From Thermodesulfovibrio sp. (GTDB lineage: Bacteria > Nitrospirota > Thermodesulfovibrionia > Thermodesulfovibrionales > JdFR-85), in the NCBI GenBank assembly GCA_027016675.1, contig JALUSH010000143.1, forward strand, positions 1-10,917: a stretch of DNA of 10,917 bases, given 5' to 3'. The notes under the pieces were generated by a model. The model was not told the DNA's origin, searched no databases, and saw nothing but the letters and a program-made list of their open reading frames with translations. Numbering within the stretch: position 1 is the first letter of the stretch; each line of letters opens with the position of its first letter. Shown piece by piece: positions 1-5,475 of this stretch. Made by a program: the position numbers and the translations under genes.

Positions 1-109
1 CTACTATCTCACGTTGTTGTTTTTCATGTATAATATTTTAACCAAAAGGGAATTACAAATTTTACTGATATGCTTATAATGCATTGGAACCCAGAATAAT
101 CTCAAGTAT

Positions 110-130
110 GTAAACAGTAAGCAGTAAGCA
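110..130. repeat. Three-copy heptamer tandem repeat
   Basis: GTAAACA (110-116) is followed by two exact GTAAGCA units (117-123, 124-130) and a partial GT. The copy number is low and the function unknown. Such short tandem repeats in intergenic DNA usually vary between strains through replication slippage, but that is general knowledge, not something visible here. Confidence 0.6.
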
Positions 131-150
131 GTTGATGGGTGGATGGGCCT

Positions 151-208
151 AAAGGTGGTTCATCAGGGCATTGTTATAAAGGGTTCAATGGCCTTTTTCA
201 CCACCTTT
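151..208. repeat. Nested inverted repeat
   Basis: AAAGGTGGT (151-159) is the exact reverse complement of ACCACCTTT (200-208). A smaller 5-bp stem, AAAGG (178-182) with CCTTT (192-196), lies inside and runs into a T tract ending at 198. The inner hairpin could act as a weak plus-strand terminator for a gene left of the window, but a 5-bp stem is marginal. Confidence 0.35.
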
Positions 209-253
209 CAGCCTGTACAATTTGTTCTTTACATGATCTGTACTATGGCATTG

Positions 254-277
254 AAAAAAAGTTACTCTTTTGAGTAA
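254..277 (-). terminator. Possible minus-strand terminator or palindromic operator
   Basis: TTACTC (262-267) and GAGTAA (272-277) form a perfect 6-bp stem with a TTTT loop. Read on the minus strand, the stem is followed one base later by seven T residues (complement of A254-A260), the layout of an intrinsic terminator. The stem is AT-rich and weak, and no minus-strand gene is seen between it and the rhomboid gene. The same 16-base palindrome could instead be a dimeric regulator site upstream of the rhomboid gene. Confidence 0.3.
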
Positions 278-344
278 TCCCGTGGATTGCTTTATTTTTG
301 TGAGGTGCTCCGCCTTGTTCTTATGGCTTCTGCACAGATATGCT

Positions 345-350
345 TATAAT
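345..350 (+). promoter_or_regulatory. Candidate -10 box for the rhomboid gene
   Basis: A consensus TATAAT lies 26 bases before the ATG at 377, so transcription would begin with a leader of roughly 20 bases. No good -35 hexamer is found at 16-18 bases upstream; the nearest candidate, TTGTTC at 315-320, is too far away. The box sits in a 15-base sequence that also occurs at 67-81. Confidence 0.35.
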
Positions 351-376
351 GTTTACTAAAACAGGATTATTGAATC

Positions 377-1045
377 ATGATTCCATTTAAGGATGAGAAT
401 CCATCAAGAACCTTCCCTTTTATTACTATCGGATTGATAGTTATCAACACGATTGTTTTTCTTATCGAGCTTTTCCATCCCGCAGGCATGCAGGTGCTTG
501 TTTATCGCTATGGTGCCATTCCCAGGAATCTGCTCGACTTTTCAGCCCAGCATCTTCCTTCTGCCTATTTGAGAATATTTTCTTCCATGTTTATGCATGG
601 AGGCTTTTTTCATATAATTGGTAATATGCTTTATTTATGGATTTTTGGCAACAATATTGAGGACAGGCTTGGCCATTACAGGTTTATTGGGTTTTATTTA
701 ACCTCCGGGGTGGTGGCTGCCATGGCGCATGCTGTGTCAGCACCTTCTTCAGAGATACCCATGATAGGTGCCAGTGGAGCTATTGCAGGCATTCTGGGTG
801 CATACCTCTTGCTTTATCCTCGTGCAAGGATACATACTTTAATATTTTTTGGGTTCTTTATCGAGATTATACGTATTCCTGCCTTTGTGGTTATCGGATT
901 CTGGGGCATTATTCAGATTTTTAATGGTATAATGTCAAAAGGCCTGATGGCAGAGACAGGAGTGGCCTGGTTTGCGCATATCGGGGGTTTTCTTTTTGGT
1001 TTGTTGAGTATTAAATTGTGGGTTCCAAAAAGAAGATTCAGATAA
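377..1045 (+). CDS. Rhomboid-family intramembrane serine protease
   Basis: Predicted inner-membrane serine protease that cleaves transmembrane segments of substrate proteins. The 222-residue product has about six hydrophobic helices (near 13-32, 78-91, 103-120, 131-147, 154-182 and 196-215), the basic bacterial rhomboid fold. The catalytic serine is Ser133 in GASG and the catalytic histidine is His201 in FAHIGG; the HxxxN oxyanion motif is His79/Asn83 in HIIGN. The L1 loop region before helix 2 ends in FMHGG, as is typical. The start is supported by the usual rhomboid N terminus (MIPFKDENPS) and a modest AGGA at 363-366. It lies 21 bases ahead of the zinc-ribbon gene on the same strand, so the two are probably cotranscribed. 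No extra cytosolic domain is present and the natural substrate cannot be told from sequence. Confidence 0.93.
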   Translation: MIPFKDENPSRTFPFITIGLIVINTIVFLIELFHPAGMQVLVYRYGAIPRNLLDFSAQHLPSAYLRIFSSMFMHGGFFHIIGNMLYLWIFGNNIEDRLGHYRFIGFYLTSGVVAAMAHAVSAPSSEIPMIGASGAIAGILGAYLLLYPRARIHTLIFFGFFIEIIRIPAFVVIGFWGIIQIFNGIMSKGLMAETGVAWFAHIGGFLFGLLSIKLWVPKRRFR

Positions 1046-1066
1046 ACGAATTAAGAGGAGGTTATC

Positions 1067-1930
1067 GTGATAGTAATATGTCCAAAGTGCAGGGTTAAAT
1101 TAAAGATAGCTGATGAAAAGGTTTCTCCTGGAGGAACAAGGTTTAAGTGTCCAAAATGTGCAACTATCCTGATGGTTAAAAAGCCTGTAACAAAATTGAA
1201 GGAAAGACAGGATAATCTGATACTTGTGGCACATGGAGATAAATCAATAGTGGACAGAATTGCAGGTATCCTTGAAAGGGAGGGCTTTCAGGTTATAACA
1301 GCTTTCAATGGAATAGAGGCAATGGTAAAGTCCTTGAGAGAGCATCCTTTTCTTGCAATTATAGATGTTGCCCTGCCAAAGATATATGGGTTCGAGGTGT
1401 GCAAACGTATAAAGGAAAGAAAAGAGACCTCGGATGTAAAGGTCATTTTAATAACAAGCGTTTATGACAGATCAAAATACAGACGGGCACCTTCAACAAC
1501 CTATGGAGCAGATGAATACATAGAAGAGCCTGAGCTTGAAGAAAAACTTATTGAAAAGATAAAACAGTTGAGTGAAGCTTGTAAGTCCCTGCCAGAAAAG
1601 GAAGAAACAGTTAAGCAAGAACCTCCTGTAAAAGAGGAAATAAAGGAAACAGTACAGAAACCTGTGGAAGAGAAAGCCGAGGATGAAGATATTAAGAGAG
1701 CAAGACGGCTTGTGAGGACAATCCTCTCAGATATTGCCCTATATAATCCCAAGCAGGTTGAGGAGGCAATTGAAAGAGGAACTTTCAGGGAGGCATTCCA
1801 GAGCCAGCTCAAGGAGGGATTAAAACTGTATCAGATGCGGATTCCTCAAGAGGTTAGAGAGAAGGGTGATTTCTTTAATGAGGAGATAGAAAGATTCATT
1901 GAGGAAAAGAAAAAGAGTCTGAACAAGTAA
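1067..1930 (+). CDS. Zinc-ribbon protein with degenerate receiver domain and C-terminal helical domain
   Basis: Likely cytoplasmic signalling protein of unknown output. The GTG start has a strong AGGAGGT (1056-1062) and gives an immediate MJ0042-type zinc ribbon: CPKC at residues 5-8 and again at 28-31. Residues 51-168 form a CheY-like receiver with the phospho-acceptor Asp100 (IIDVALP) and Thr130. The acid pair that binds magnesium is replaced by His56-Gly57, and the switch lysine before Pro155 is Glu154, so ordinary phosphorylation is doubtful. A Glu/Lys/Pro-rich linker (about 170-207) leads to a charged helical C-terminal domain (about 208-280) containing a DIALYNP segment. From memory, similar C-terminal segments recur in deltaproteobacterial and Nitrospirota zinc-ribbon proteins, but I know no assigned function. 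There is no DNA-binding domain. It is probably cotranscribed with the rhomboid gene. Confidence 0.85.
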   Translation: MIVICPKCRVKLKIADEKVSPGGTRFKCPKCATILMVKKPVTKLKERQDNLILVAHGDKSIVDRIAGILEREGFQVITAFNGIEAMVKSLREHPFLAIIDVALPKIYGFEVCKRIKERKETSDVKVILITSVYDRSKYRRAPSTTYGADEYIEEPELEEKLIEKIKQLSEACKSLPEKEETVKQEPPVKEEIKETVQKPVEEKAEDEDIKRARRLVRTILSDIALYNPKQVEEAIERGTFREAFQSQLKEGLKLYQMRIPQEVREKGDFFNEEIERFIEEKKKSLNK

Positions 1931-2007
1931 TAATCCAAAAAATAGAGAAAAAAGCAGATAATTAAAAATAATTTGCAATAATATCTTTTATTCTTCTATT
2001 TAAAACC

Positions 2008-2037
2008 TTGCCAGAAAGGGGGCAAAACTATTATATT
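2008..2037 (+). promoter_or_regulatory. Sigma-70-type promoter of groESL
   Basis: TTGCCA (2008-2013) and TATATT (2032-2037) are each one mismatch from consensus and are 18 bases apart. The last two bases of the -10 box are the first two of the CIRCE operator, so bound HrcA repressor should block polymerase directly. The position, about 60 bases before the groES start, fits. Confidence 0.7.
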
Positions 2038-2062
2038 AGCACTCACTAAAGGTGAGTGCTAA
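2036..2062. promoter_or_regulatory. CIRCE operator (HrcA binding site)
   Basis: A perfect match to the CIRCE consensus: TTAGCACTC (2036-2044), nine-base spacer, GAGTGCTAA (2054-2062). CIRCE is bound by the heat-labile repressor HrcA, whose folding depends on GroEL, so groESL is derepressed when chaperonin is titrated by unfolded protein. hrcA itself is not in the window, but this site implies it is in the genome. The operator would also lie in the 5' untranslated part of the transcript and could form a hairpin there. Confidence 0.97.
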
Positions 2063-2093
2063 TAAAAATTCTAAAAAGAAAGGAGAGGTACCT

Positions 2094-2357
2094 ATGAAAT
2101 TCAAACCTTTAAAAGACAGGGTATTTATCTCTTATACTGAAGAGGTGGAAAAGACACCAGGTGGGATTTATGTGCCTGACACTGCAAAGGAAAAGCCGCA
2201 GAGAGGCAAGGTTGAGGCTGTGGGGACTGAGGTGAAGGAGGTCAAGGTAGGCGATGAGGTTATGTTTGACAGGTATGCAGGCTCAAAGGTGAAGATGAAT
2301 GGCACAGAGTATCTGATTGTTAAGGAAGAGGATATCTTAGGGATTGTTGAAGAGTAA
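2094..2357 (+). CDS. groES: Co-chaperonin GroES (Hsp10)
   Basis: GroES forms the heptameric lid of the GroEL folding chamber. The 87-residue product begins MKFKPLKDRV, carries the mobile loop that contacts GroEL (around 16-28, with GGIYVPD), and ends with the typical KYAG-like RYAG, EYLIV and DILGIVEE segments. It is shorter than the usual 94-97 residues because the roof beta-hairpin is cut down: VEAVG runs through TEVKEVK directly into VGDEVMF. Helicobacter and Campylobacter GroES are, as I recall, similarly short, so this is a natural variant rather than a damaged gene. The ATG at 2094 is chosen because AAGGAGAGG (2080-2088) precedes it; the in-frame GTG at 2052 lies inside the CIRCE operator. 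groEL follows after 26 bases. Confidence 0.97.
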   Translation: MKFKPLKDRVFISYTEEVEKTPGGIYVPDTAKEKPQRGKVEAVGTEVKEVKVGDEVMFDRYAGSKVKMNGTEYLIVKEEDILGIVEE

Positions 2358-2383
2358 AAAATTCTATCAAGGAGGTTGAAAGT

Positions 2384-4009
2384 ATGGCTGCAAAACAGTT
2401 GATCTTTAATGAAGAGGCAAGAAATTCCATATTCAAGGGTGTCACAATTCTCACTGATGCTGTAAAGGCAACCCTTGGTCCAAAGGGAAGAAATGTGATT
2501 ATTGACAGGAAGTTTGGTTCTCCCAATATTACAAAAGACGGTGTAACCGTGGCAAAGGAGATAGAACTGAAAGAGCCCTTTGAGAATATGGGTGCACAGC
2601 TTGTCAGGGAGGTTGCTTCAAAGACCTCTGATACAGCAGGTGATGGTACCACAACCGCAACAGTGCTTGCCTATGCCATCTATCGTGAGGGTATGAAGAA
2701 TGTTGCTGCAGGTGCCAATCCCATGGATCTCAAAAGGGGTATTGAGAAGGCCGTAGATGCCGCAGTGGAGGAACTCAAGAAACTGAGCAAACCTGTGCAG
2801 GACAAGAAAGAGATTTCCCAGGTAGGCGCTATTTCTGCCAATAATGACCCCTCCATTGGTGAGTTGATTGCTGATGCCATGGATAAGGTGGGCAAGGACG
2901 GTGTGATTACTGTTGAAGAGGCAAAGAGTATGGCCACCACCCTTGATGTGGTTGAGGGTATGCAGTTTGACAGGGGCTACATCTCTCCATACTTTATTAC
3001 TGACCCTGAAAGAATGGAGTGTACCCTGGAGGATGTGTTCATCCTGATACATGACAAGAAGATATCCAGCATGCGTGACCTGATTCCTCTGCTTGAGCAG
3101 ATTGCAAAGATGGGCAAACCACTTCTTGTTATTGCAGAGGATGTAGAGGGTGAGGCACTGGCCACACTTGTGGTGAACAAGCTTCGCGGTACCCTGCAGG
3201 TCTGTGCAGTGAAGGCACCTGGATTTGGCGAGAGAAGAAAGGCCATGCTTGAGGATATAGCCATCCTCACAGGTGGTCAGGTAATATCGGAAGACCTTGG
3301 AATGAAGCTTGAGAATGTAAAGCTCAGTGACCTTGGTCGTGCCAAGAAGGTAACCATTGACAAGGAAAACACAACAATTGTTGAAGGTGCAGGTGAGCCT
3401 GCCAAGATACAGGGTCGTATCAAGCAGATCAAGACCCAGATCGAGGAAACCACCTCTGATTATGACAGGGAAAAGCTTCAGGAACGCCTTGCCAAGCTTG
3501 CAGGTGGTGTGGCTGTAATCAATGTGGGTGCAGCTACAGAGACAGAGATGAAGGAGAAAAAGGCAAGGGTGGAAGATGCGCTGCATGCAACAAGGGCTGC
3601 TGTTGAGGAAGGTATTGTCCCTGGTGGTGGTGTGGCACTTCTGAGATGCATCCCTGCTGTGGAGAAACTGAAATTAGAGGGTGACGAGCAGATTGGTGTG
3701 GATATTATCAAGAAGGCCCTTGAGGAACCAATCAAGCAGATTGTCAATAATGCTGGTCTTGAGGGTTCCATAATCGTTGAAAAGGTGAAGGCCTCTGATG
3801 ATCCGAACTATGGTTTTGATGCACAGAAAGAGGAATACACTGATATGATGCAGGCAGGTATAATTGACCCTACAAAGGTTACCAGGACAGCTCTTCAGAA
3901 TGCTGCATCTGTGGCATCACTGCTTCTGACAACGTCTGTGATGATTACAGAGTTGCCAGAGAAAGAGGAAAAGATGCCTGCACCTGGTCCTGGAATGGAT
4001 ATGTATTAA
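2384..4009 (+). CDS. groEL: Chaperonin GroEL (Hsp60)
   Basis: ATP-driven double-ring chaperonin that folds proteins in the cytosol together with GroES. The 541-residue product aligns by eye along its whole length with the family. ATPase residues fall at the canonical numbers: Asp52 in KDGVTVAKE, Asp87 in GDGTTT, and Asp398 in VEDALHATRAAVEEG. The apical domain (about 190-375) includes KAPGFGERRK at 277-286, and the GIVPGGG segment is at 410-416. The C-terminal tail is short (PAPGPGMDMY) and lacks the repeated GGM motifs found in E. coli. The start has a near-perfect AAGGAGGT (2369-2376) seven bases upstream. It is the second gene of the CIRCE-controlled operon and is followed by a strong terminator. 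Confidence 0.99.
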   Translation: MAAKQLIFNEEARNSIFKGVTILTDAVKATLGPKGRNVIIDRKFGSPNITKDGVTVAKEIELKEPFENMGAQLVREVASKTSDTAGDGTTTATVLAYAIYREGMKNVAAGANPMDLKRGIEKAVDAAVEELKKLSKPVQDKKEISQVGAISANNDPSIGELIADAMDKVGKDGVITVEEAKSMATTLDVVEGMQFDRGYISPYFITDPERMECTLEDVFILIHDKKISSMRDLIPLLEQIAKMGKPLLVIAEDVEGEALATLVVNKLRGTLQVCAVKAPGFGERRKAMLEDIAILTGGQVISEDLGMKLENVKLSDLGRAKKVTIDKENTTIVEGAGEPAKIQGRIKQIKTQIEETTSDYDREKLQERLAKLAGGVAVINVGAATETEMKEKKARVEDALHATRAAVEEGIVPGGGVALLRCIPAVEKLKLEGDEQIGVDIIKKALEEPIKQIVNNAGLEGSIIVEKVKASDDPNYGFDAQKEEYTDMMQAGIIDPTKVTRTALQNAASVASLLLTTSVMITELPEKEEKMPAPGPGMDMY

Positions 4010-4024
4010 AATATCAAATAAACC

Positions 4025-4058
4025 AAAGGGCGGCAGGGCATTTTATGCCGCCCTTTTT
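4025..4058 (+). terminator. Intrinsic terminator of groESL
   Basis: AAAGGGCGGCA (4025-4035) pairs perfectly with TGCCGCCCTTT (4046-4056) around a 10-base loop, and the GC-rich stem runs into a T tract (4054-4058). It lies 15 bases after the groEL stop, so the operon most likely ends here and mltG needs its own promoter. Confidence 0.93.
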
Positions 4059-4077
4059 ATTTTCTCCTCACTTTGGA

Positions 4078-4083
4078 TATAAT
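4078..4083 (+). promoter_or_regulatory. Candidate -10 box for mltG
   Basis: A consensus TATAAT lies 64 bases before the mltG ATG and just after the groESL terminator. No clear -35 hexamer is seen at the right distance, so this is suggestive only. Confidence 0.3.
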
Positions 4084-4147
4084 TAAAGACACTCCATCAG
4101 TTAGGTAATAAGAAACTCGGATTCACCTGTAACGAAAAAAACTTACA

Positions 4148-5149
4148 ATGCTAATAAAAAAGACTTATCTTTTACAGTCCCTTGTCTTCATAATCAGTGT
4201 TATCCTTTTATATTTCTCCACATTCTTTATTCCCCGGGATATTCAGACTCCTGTTGATATAAAGATAAAAGCTGGAATGTCCTTTGATCAAATCGTTGAT
4301 CTTTTAAAAGGAAAAGGGGTAGTAAAGGATGGATTCCTCTTTGAGATTGTGGGAAGATTGACTGATGCCGACAGAAGAATAAAAAAGGGTTATTATCATT
4401 TCTCAGAGGCTATTTCTCCTTATGGAATATTGAAAAAATTGATTGAGGGCAGGGTGGTGGAGAGAACCGTTACAATCCCTGAGGGCCTTAATCTGTGGCA
4501 GATTGCACAGAGGCTTGATGATGCAGGTATCCTGAATAAAAGGAGGTTTCTGGAGCTTGCCTTTGACAGCGAATTCCTTGATTCTCTGAGGATTGATGGC
4601 CCATCACTGGAAGGATATCTTTTTCCTGACACATACAGATTTCCCCTGGGGATTGATGCAGAGGATGTTATAAAAACAATGGTTAGTAACCTGAGAAGTC
4701 ACTTTACTGAAGAGATGAGACAGGCAGCCCGAAGGATGGGTTTTTCTGAGTTAGAGGTATTAACCCTGGCATCTATTATTGAAAAAGAGGCAAGGGTAGA
4801 TGAGGAAAGGCCCCTCATATCTGCAGTATTTCATAACAGACTGAAAAGGGGAATGCCCCTTCAGGCAGACCCTACCACCATATATGATCTAAAAGGCAAA
4901 AGACACATAGTGACAAAGCAGGATATATCAAGAAAATCTCCGTACAATACATACATTATCAGGGGATTGCCTCCAGGACCTATTGCATCTCCAGGTATTG
5001 CCTCCATCAGGGCAGCATTGTATCCTGCAGATGTGCCTTATCTTTATTTTGTTTACAGTGGTAATGGCAGACATATCTTTTCCACCACTGAAAAGGAACA
5101 TCTGAAGGCAGTAAAAAGATACAGAAAAATCAATACTGTGCAAAAATAG
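4148..5149 (+). CDS. mltG: Endolytic murein transglycosylase MltG
   Basis: Membrane-anchored lytic transglycosylase (YceG-like family) that cuts nascent glycan strands and so sets peptidoglycan chain length. The 333-residue product has a short cytosolic start, one transmembrane helix (about 9-28), a LysM-like region (about 35-105) and the catalytic YceG domain. The catalytic glutamate is Glu212 in LASIIEKEA, and the family signatures QADPTTIYDL (239-248), SPYNTYIIRGLPPGPI (264-279) and the C-terminal YLYFV/HIFSTTEKEH segments are present. The ATG at 4148 is the first start after an in-frame stop at 4130-4132, and it places the membrane helix correctly, but no Shine-Dalgarno sequence is visible before it. 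It is separated from groEL by a terminator and from ispG by 326 bases, so it is probably transcribed alone. Confidence 0.95.
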   Translation: MLIKKTYLLQSLVFIISVILLYFSTFFIPRDIQTPVDIKIKAGMSFDQIVDLLKGKGVVKDGFLFEIVGRLTDADRRIKKGYYHFSEAISPYGILKKLIEGRVVERTVTIPEGLNLWQIAQRLDDAGILNKRRFLELAFDSEFLDSLRIDGPSLEGYLFPDTYRFPLGIDAEDVIKTMVSNLRSHFTEEMRQAARRMGFSELEVLTLASIIEKEARVDEERPLISAVFHNRLKRGMPLQADPTTIYDLKGKRHIVTKQDISRKSPYNTYIIRGLPPGPIASPGIASIRAALYPADVPYLYFVYSGNGRHIFSTTEKEHLKAVKRYRKINTVQK

Positions 5150-5201
5150 CGCTGAGACAAGAGGTTAAGGTCATTTCAAAGGGGTAAATTGAAGCAAACC
5201 A

Positions 5202-5238
5202 TTATGATTTTATCTGAACAGACATGATAAAATTATAA
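5202..5238. repeat. AT-rich long-stem hairpin downstream of mltG
   Basis: Bases 5202-5214 pair with 5226-5238 as a 13-bp stem with a single G-U pair (5206 with 5234) and an 11-base loop. No T tract follows on either strand, so it is not a standard intrinsic terminator. It may protect the mltG transcript 3' end or mark a factor-dependent stop; this is inference. Confidence 0.45.
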
Positions 5239-5328
5239 AAAGAAGAACCATAGGCAACATGTACAAACAAATATTTACCCAATTCCAGAGGTAAGGAGCA
5301 TAAATAATTAGCAGTGTTTATTCTTTAT

Positions 5329-5407
5329 GTCACCCTGAGCTTATTTCAGGGTCTCATGAGATGCTGAAACAATACTGAATCAAGTTCAGCACATGGTTCA
5401 GCATGAT
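5329..5407. repeat. REP-like palindromic intergenic element
   Basis: Two consecutive stem-loops. The first is ACCCTGA (5332-5338) with TCAGGGT (5346-5352). The second is ATGCTGAA (5361-5368) with TTCAGCAT (5397-5404). Between the arms of the second lies an extra copy of GTTCAGCA (5384-5391) 12 bases ahead of the outer copy (5396-5403), as if part of the arm had been duplicated. Elements of the form CACCCTGA...TTCAGGGT...ATGCTGAA...TTCAGCATGA are, as I recall, scattered through intergenic DNA of many bacteria of this type. It carries no coding capacity; mobilisation by a REP-type transposase elsewhere is possible but not shown. Confidence 0.65.
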
Positions 5408-5426
5408 AATGTTATCGCTGGATTTG

Positions 5427-5468
5427 AGATTTATTAAATCTAAAATCTAAAATCTTAAATCTTAAATT
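5427..5468. repeat. AT palindrome and heptamer tandem repeat before ispG
   Basis: AGATTTA-T-TAAATCT (5427-5441) is a perfect palindrome whose right arm begins four tandem heptamers: TAAATCT (5435-5441), AAAATCT (5442-5448), AAAATCT (5449-5455) and TAAATCT (5456-5462), then a decayed copy. The array ends about 13 bases before the ispG ATG and occupies the place where the ribosome binding site would be expected. Confidence 0.7.
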
Positions 5469-5475
5469 ATCTATC

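Larger units (their letters stand above)
1..376. other. Gene-free region upstream of the rhomboid gene
   Basis: I find no credible coding sequence, tRNA or rRNA in this stretch on either strand. It contains three TATAAT hexamers (29-34, 75-80 and 345-350), a heptamer tandem repeat (110-130), a widely spaced inverted repeat (151-159 with 200-208) and a short palindrome next to an A tract (254-277). These are listed separately where there is something to say. None of the TATAAT boxes has a convincing -35 box at 16-18 bases. Confidence 0.6.
5150..5475. other. Repeat-rich gap between mltG and ispG
   Basis: No coding sequence or RNA gene is recognised in these 326 bases. The content, left to right, is an AT-rich hairpin (5202-5238), a REP-like palindromic element (5329-5407), a 15-base palindrome (5427-5441) and a heptamer tandem repeat reaching nearly to the ispG start (5435-5462). 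The GATAAT at 5405-5410 resembles a -10 box but has no matching -35. No definite terminator for mltG and no definite ispG promoter can be named. Confidence 0.6.

Noticed and set aside
29..34. TATAAT near the left edge as a promoter
   Set aside because: No -35 box is found at a proper distance and there is no gene directly downstream; AT-rich intergenic DNA gives such hexamers by chance.
110..130. CRISPR array
   Set aside because: The units are contiguous 7-mers with no spacers; the same holds for the 5435-5462 repeats.
241..376. Sigma-54 promoter (-24/-12) upstream of the rhomboid gene
   Set aside because: TGGC-like starts at 246-249 and 324-327 lack the matching TTGC element at the required spacing; no good site was found in the other intergenic regions either.
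2052..2093. N-terminal extension of groES from the GTG at 2052
   Set aside because: The GTG lies inside the CIRCE operator, has no ribosome site and adds residues unlike any GroES. The ATG at 2094 has a strong Shine-Dalgarno and the family N terminus.
2618..3586. Long minus-strand open frame of 322 codons opposite groEL
   Set aside because: It is fully antisense to a clear groEL, its translation shows no recognisable domain, and it is rich in Cys and His as expected from reading the complement of GroEL codons.
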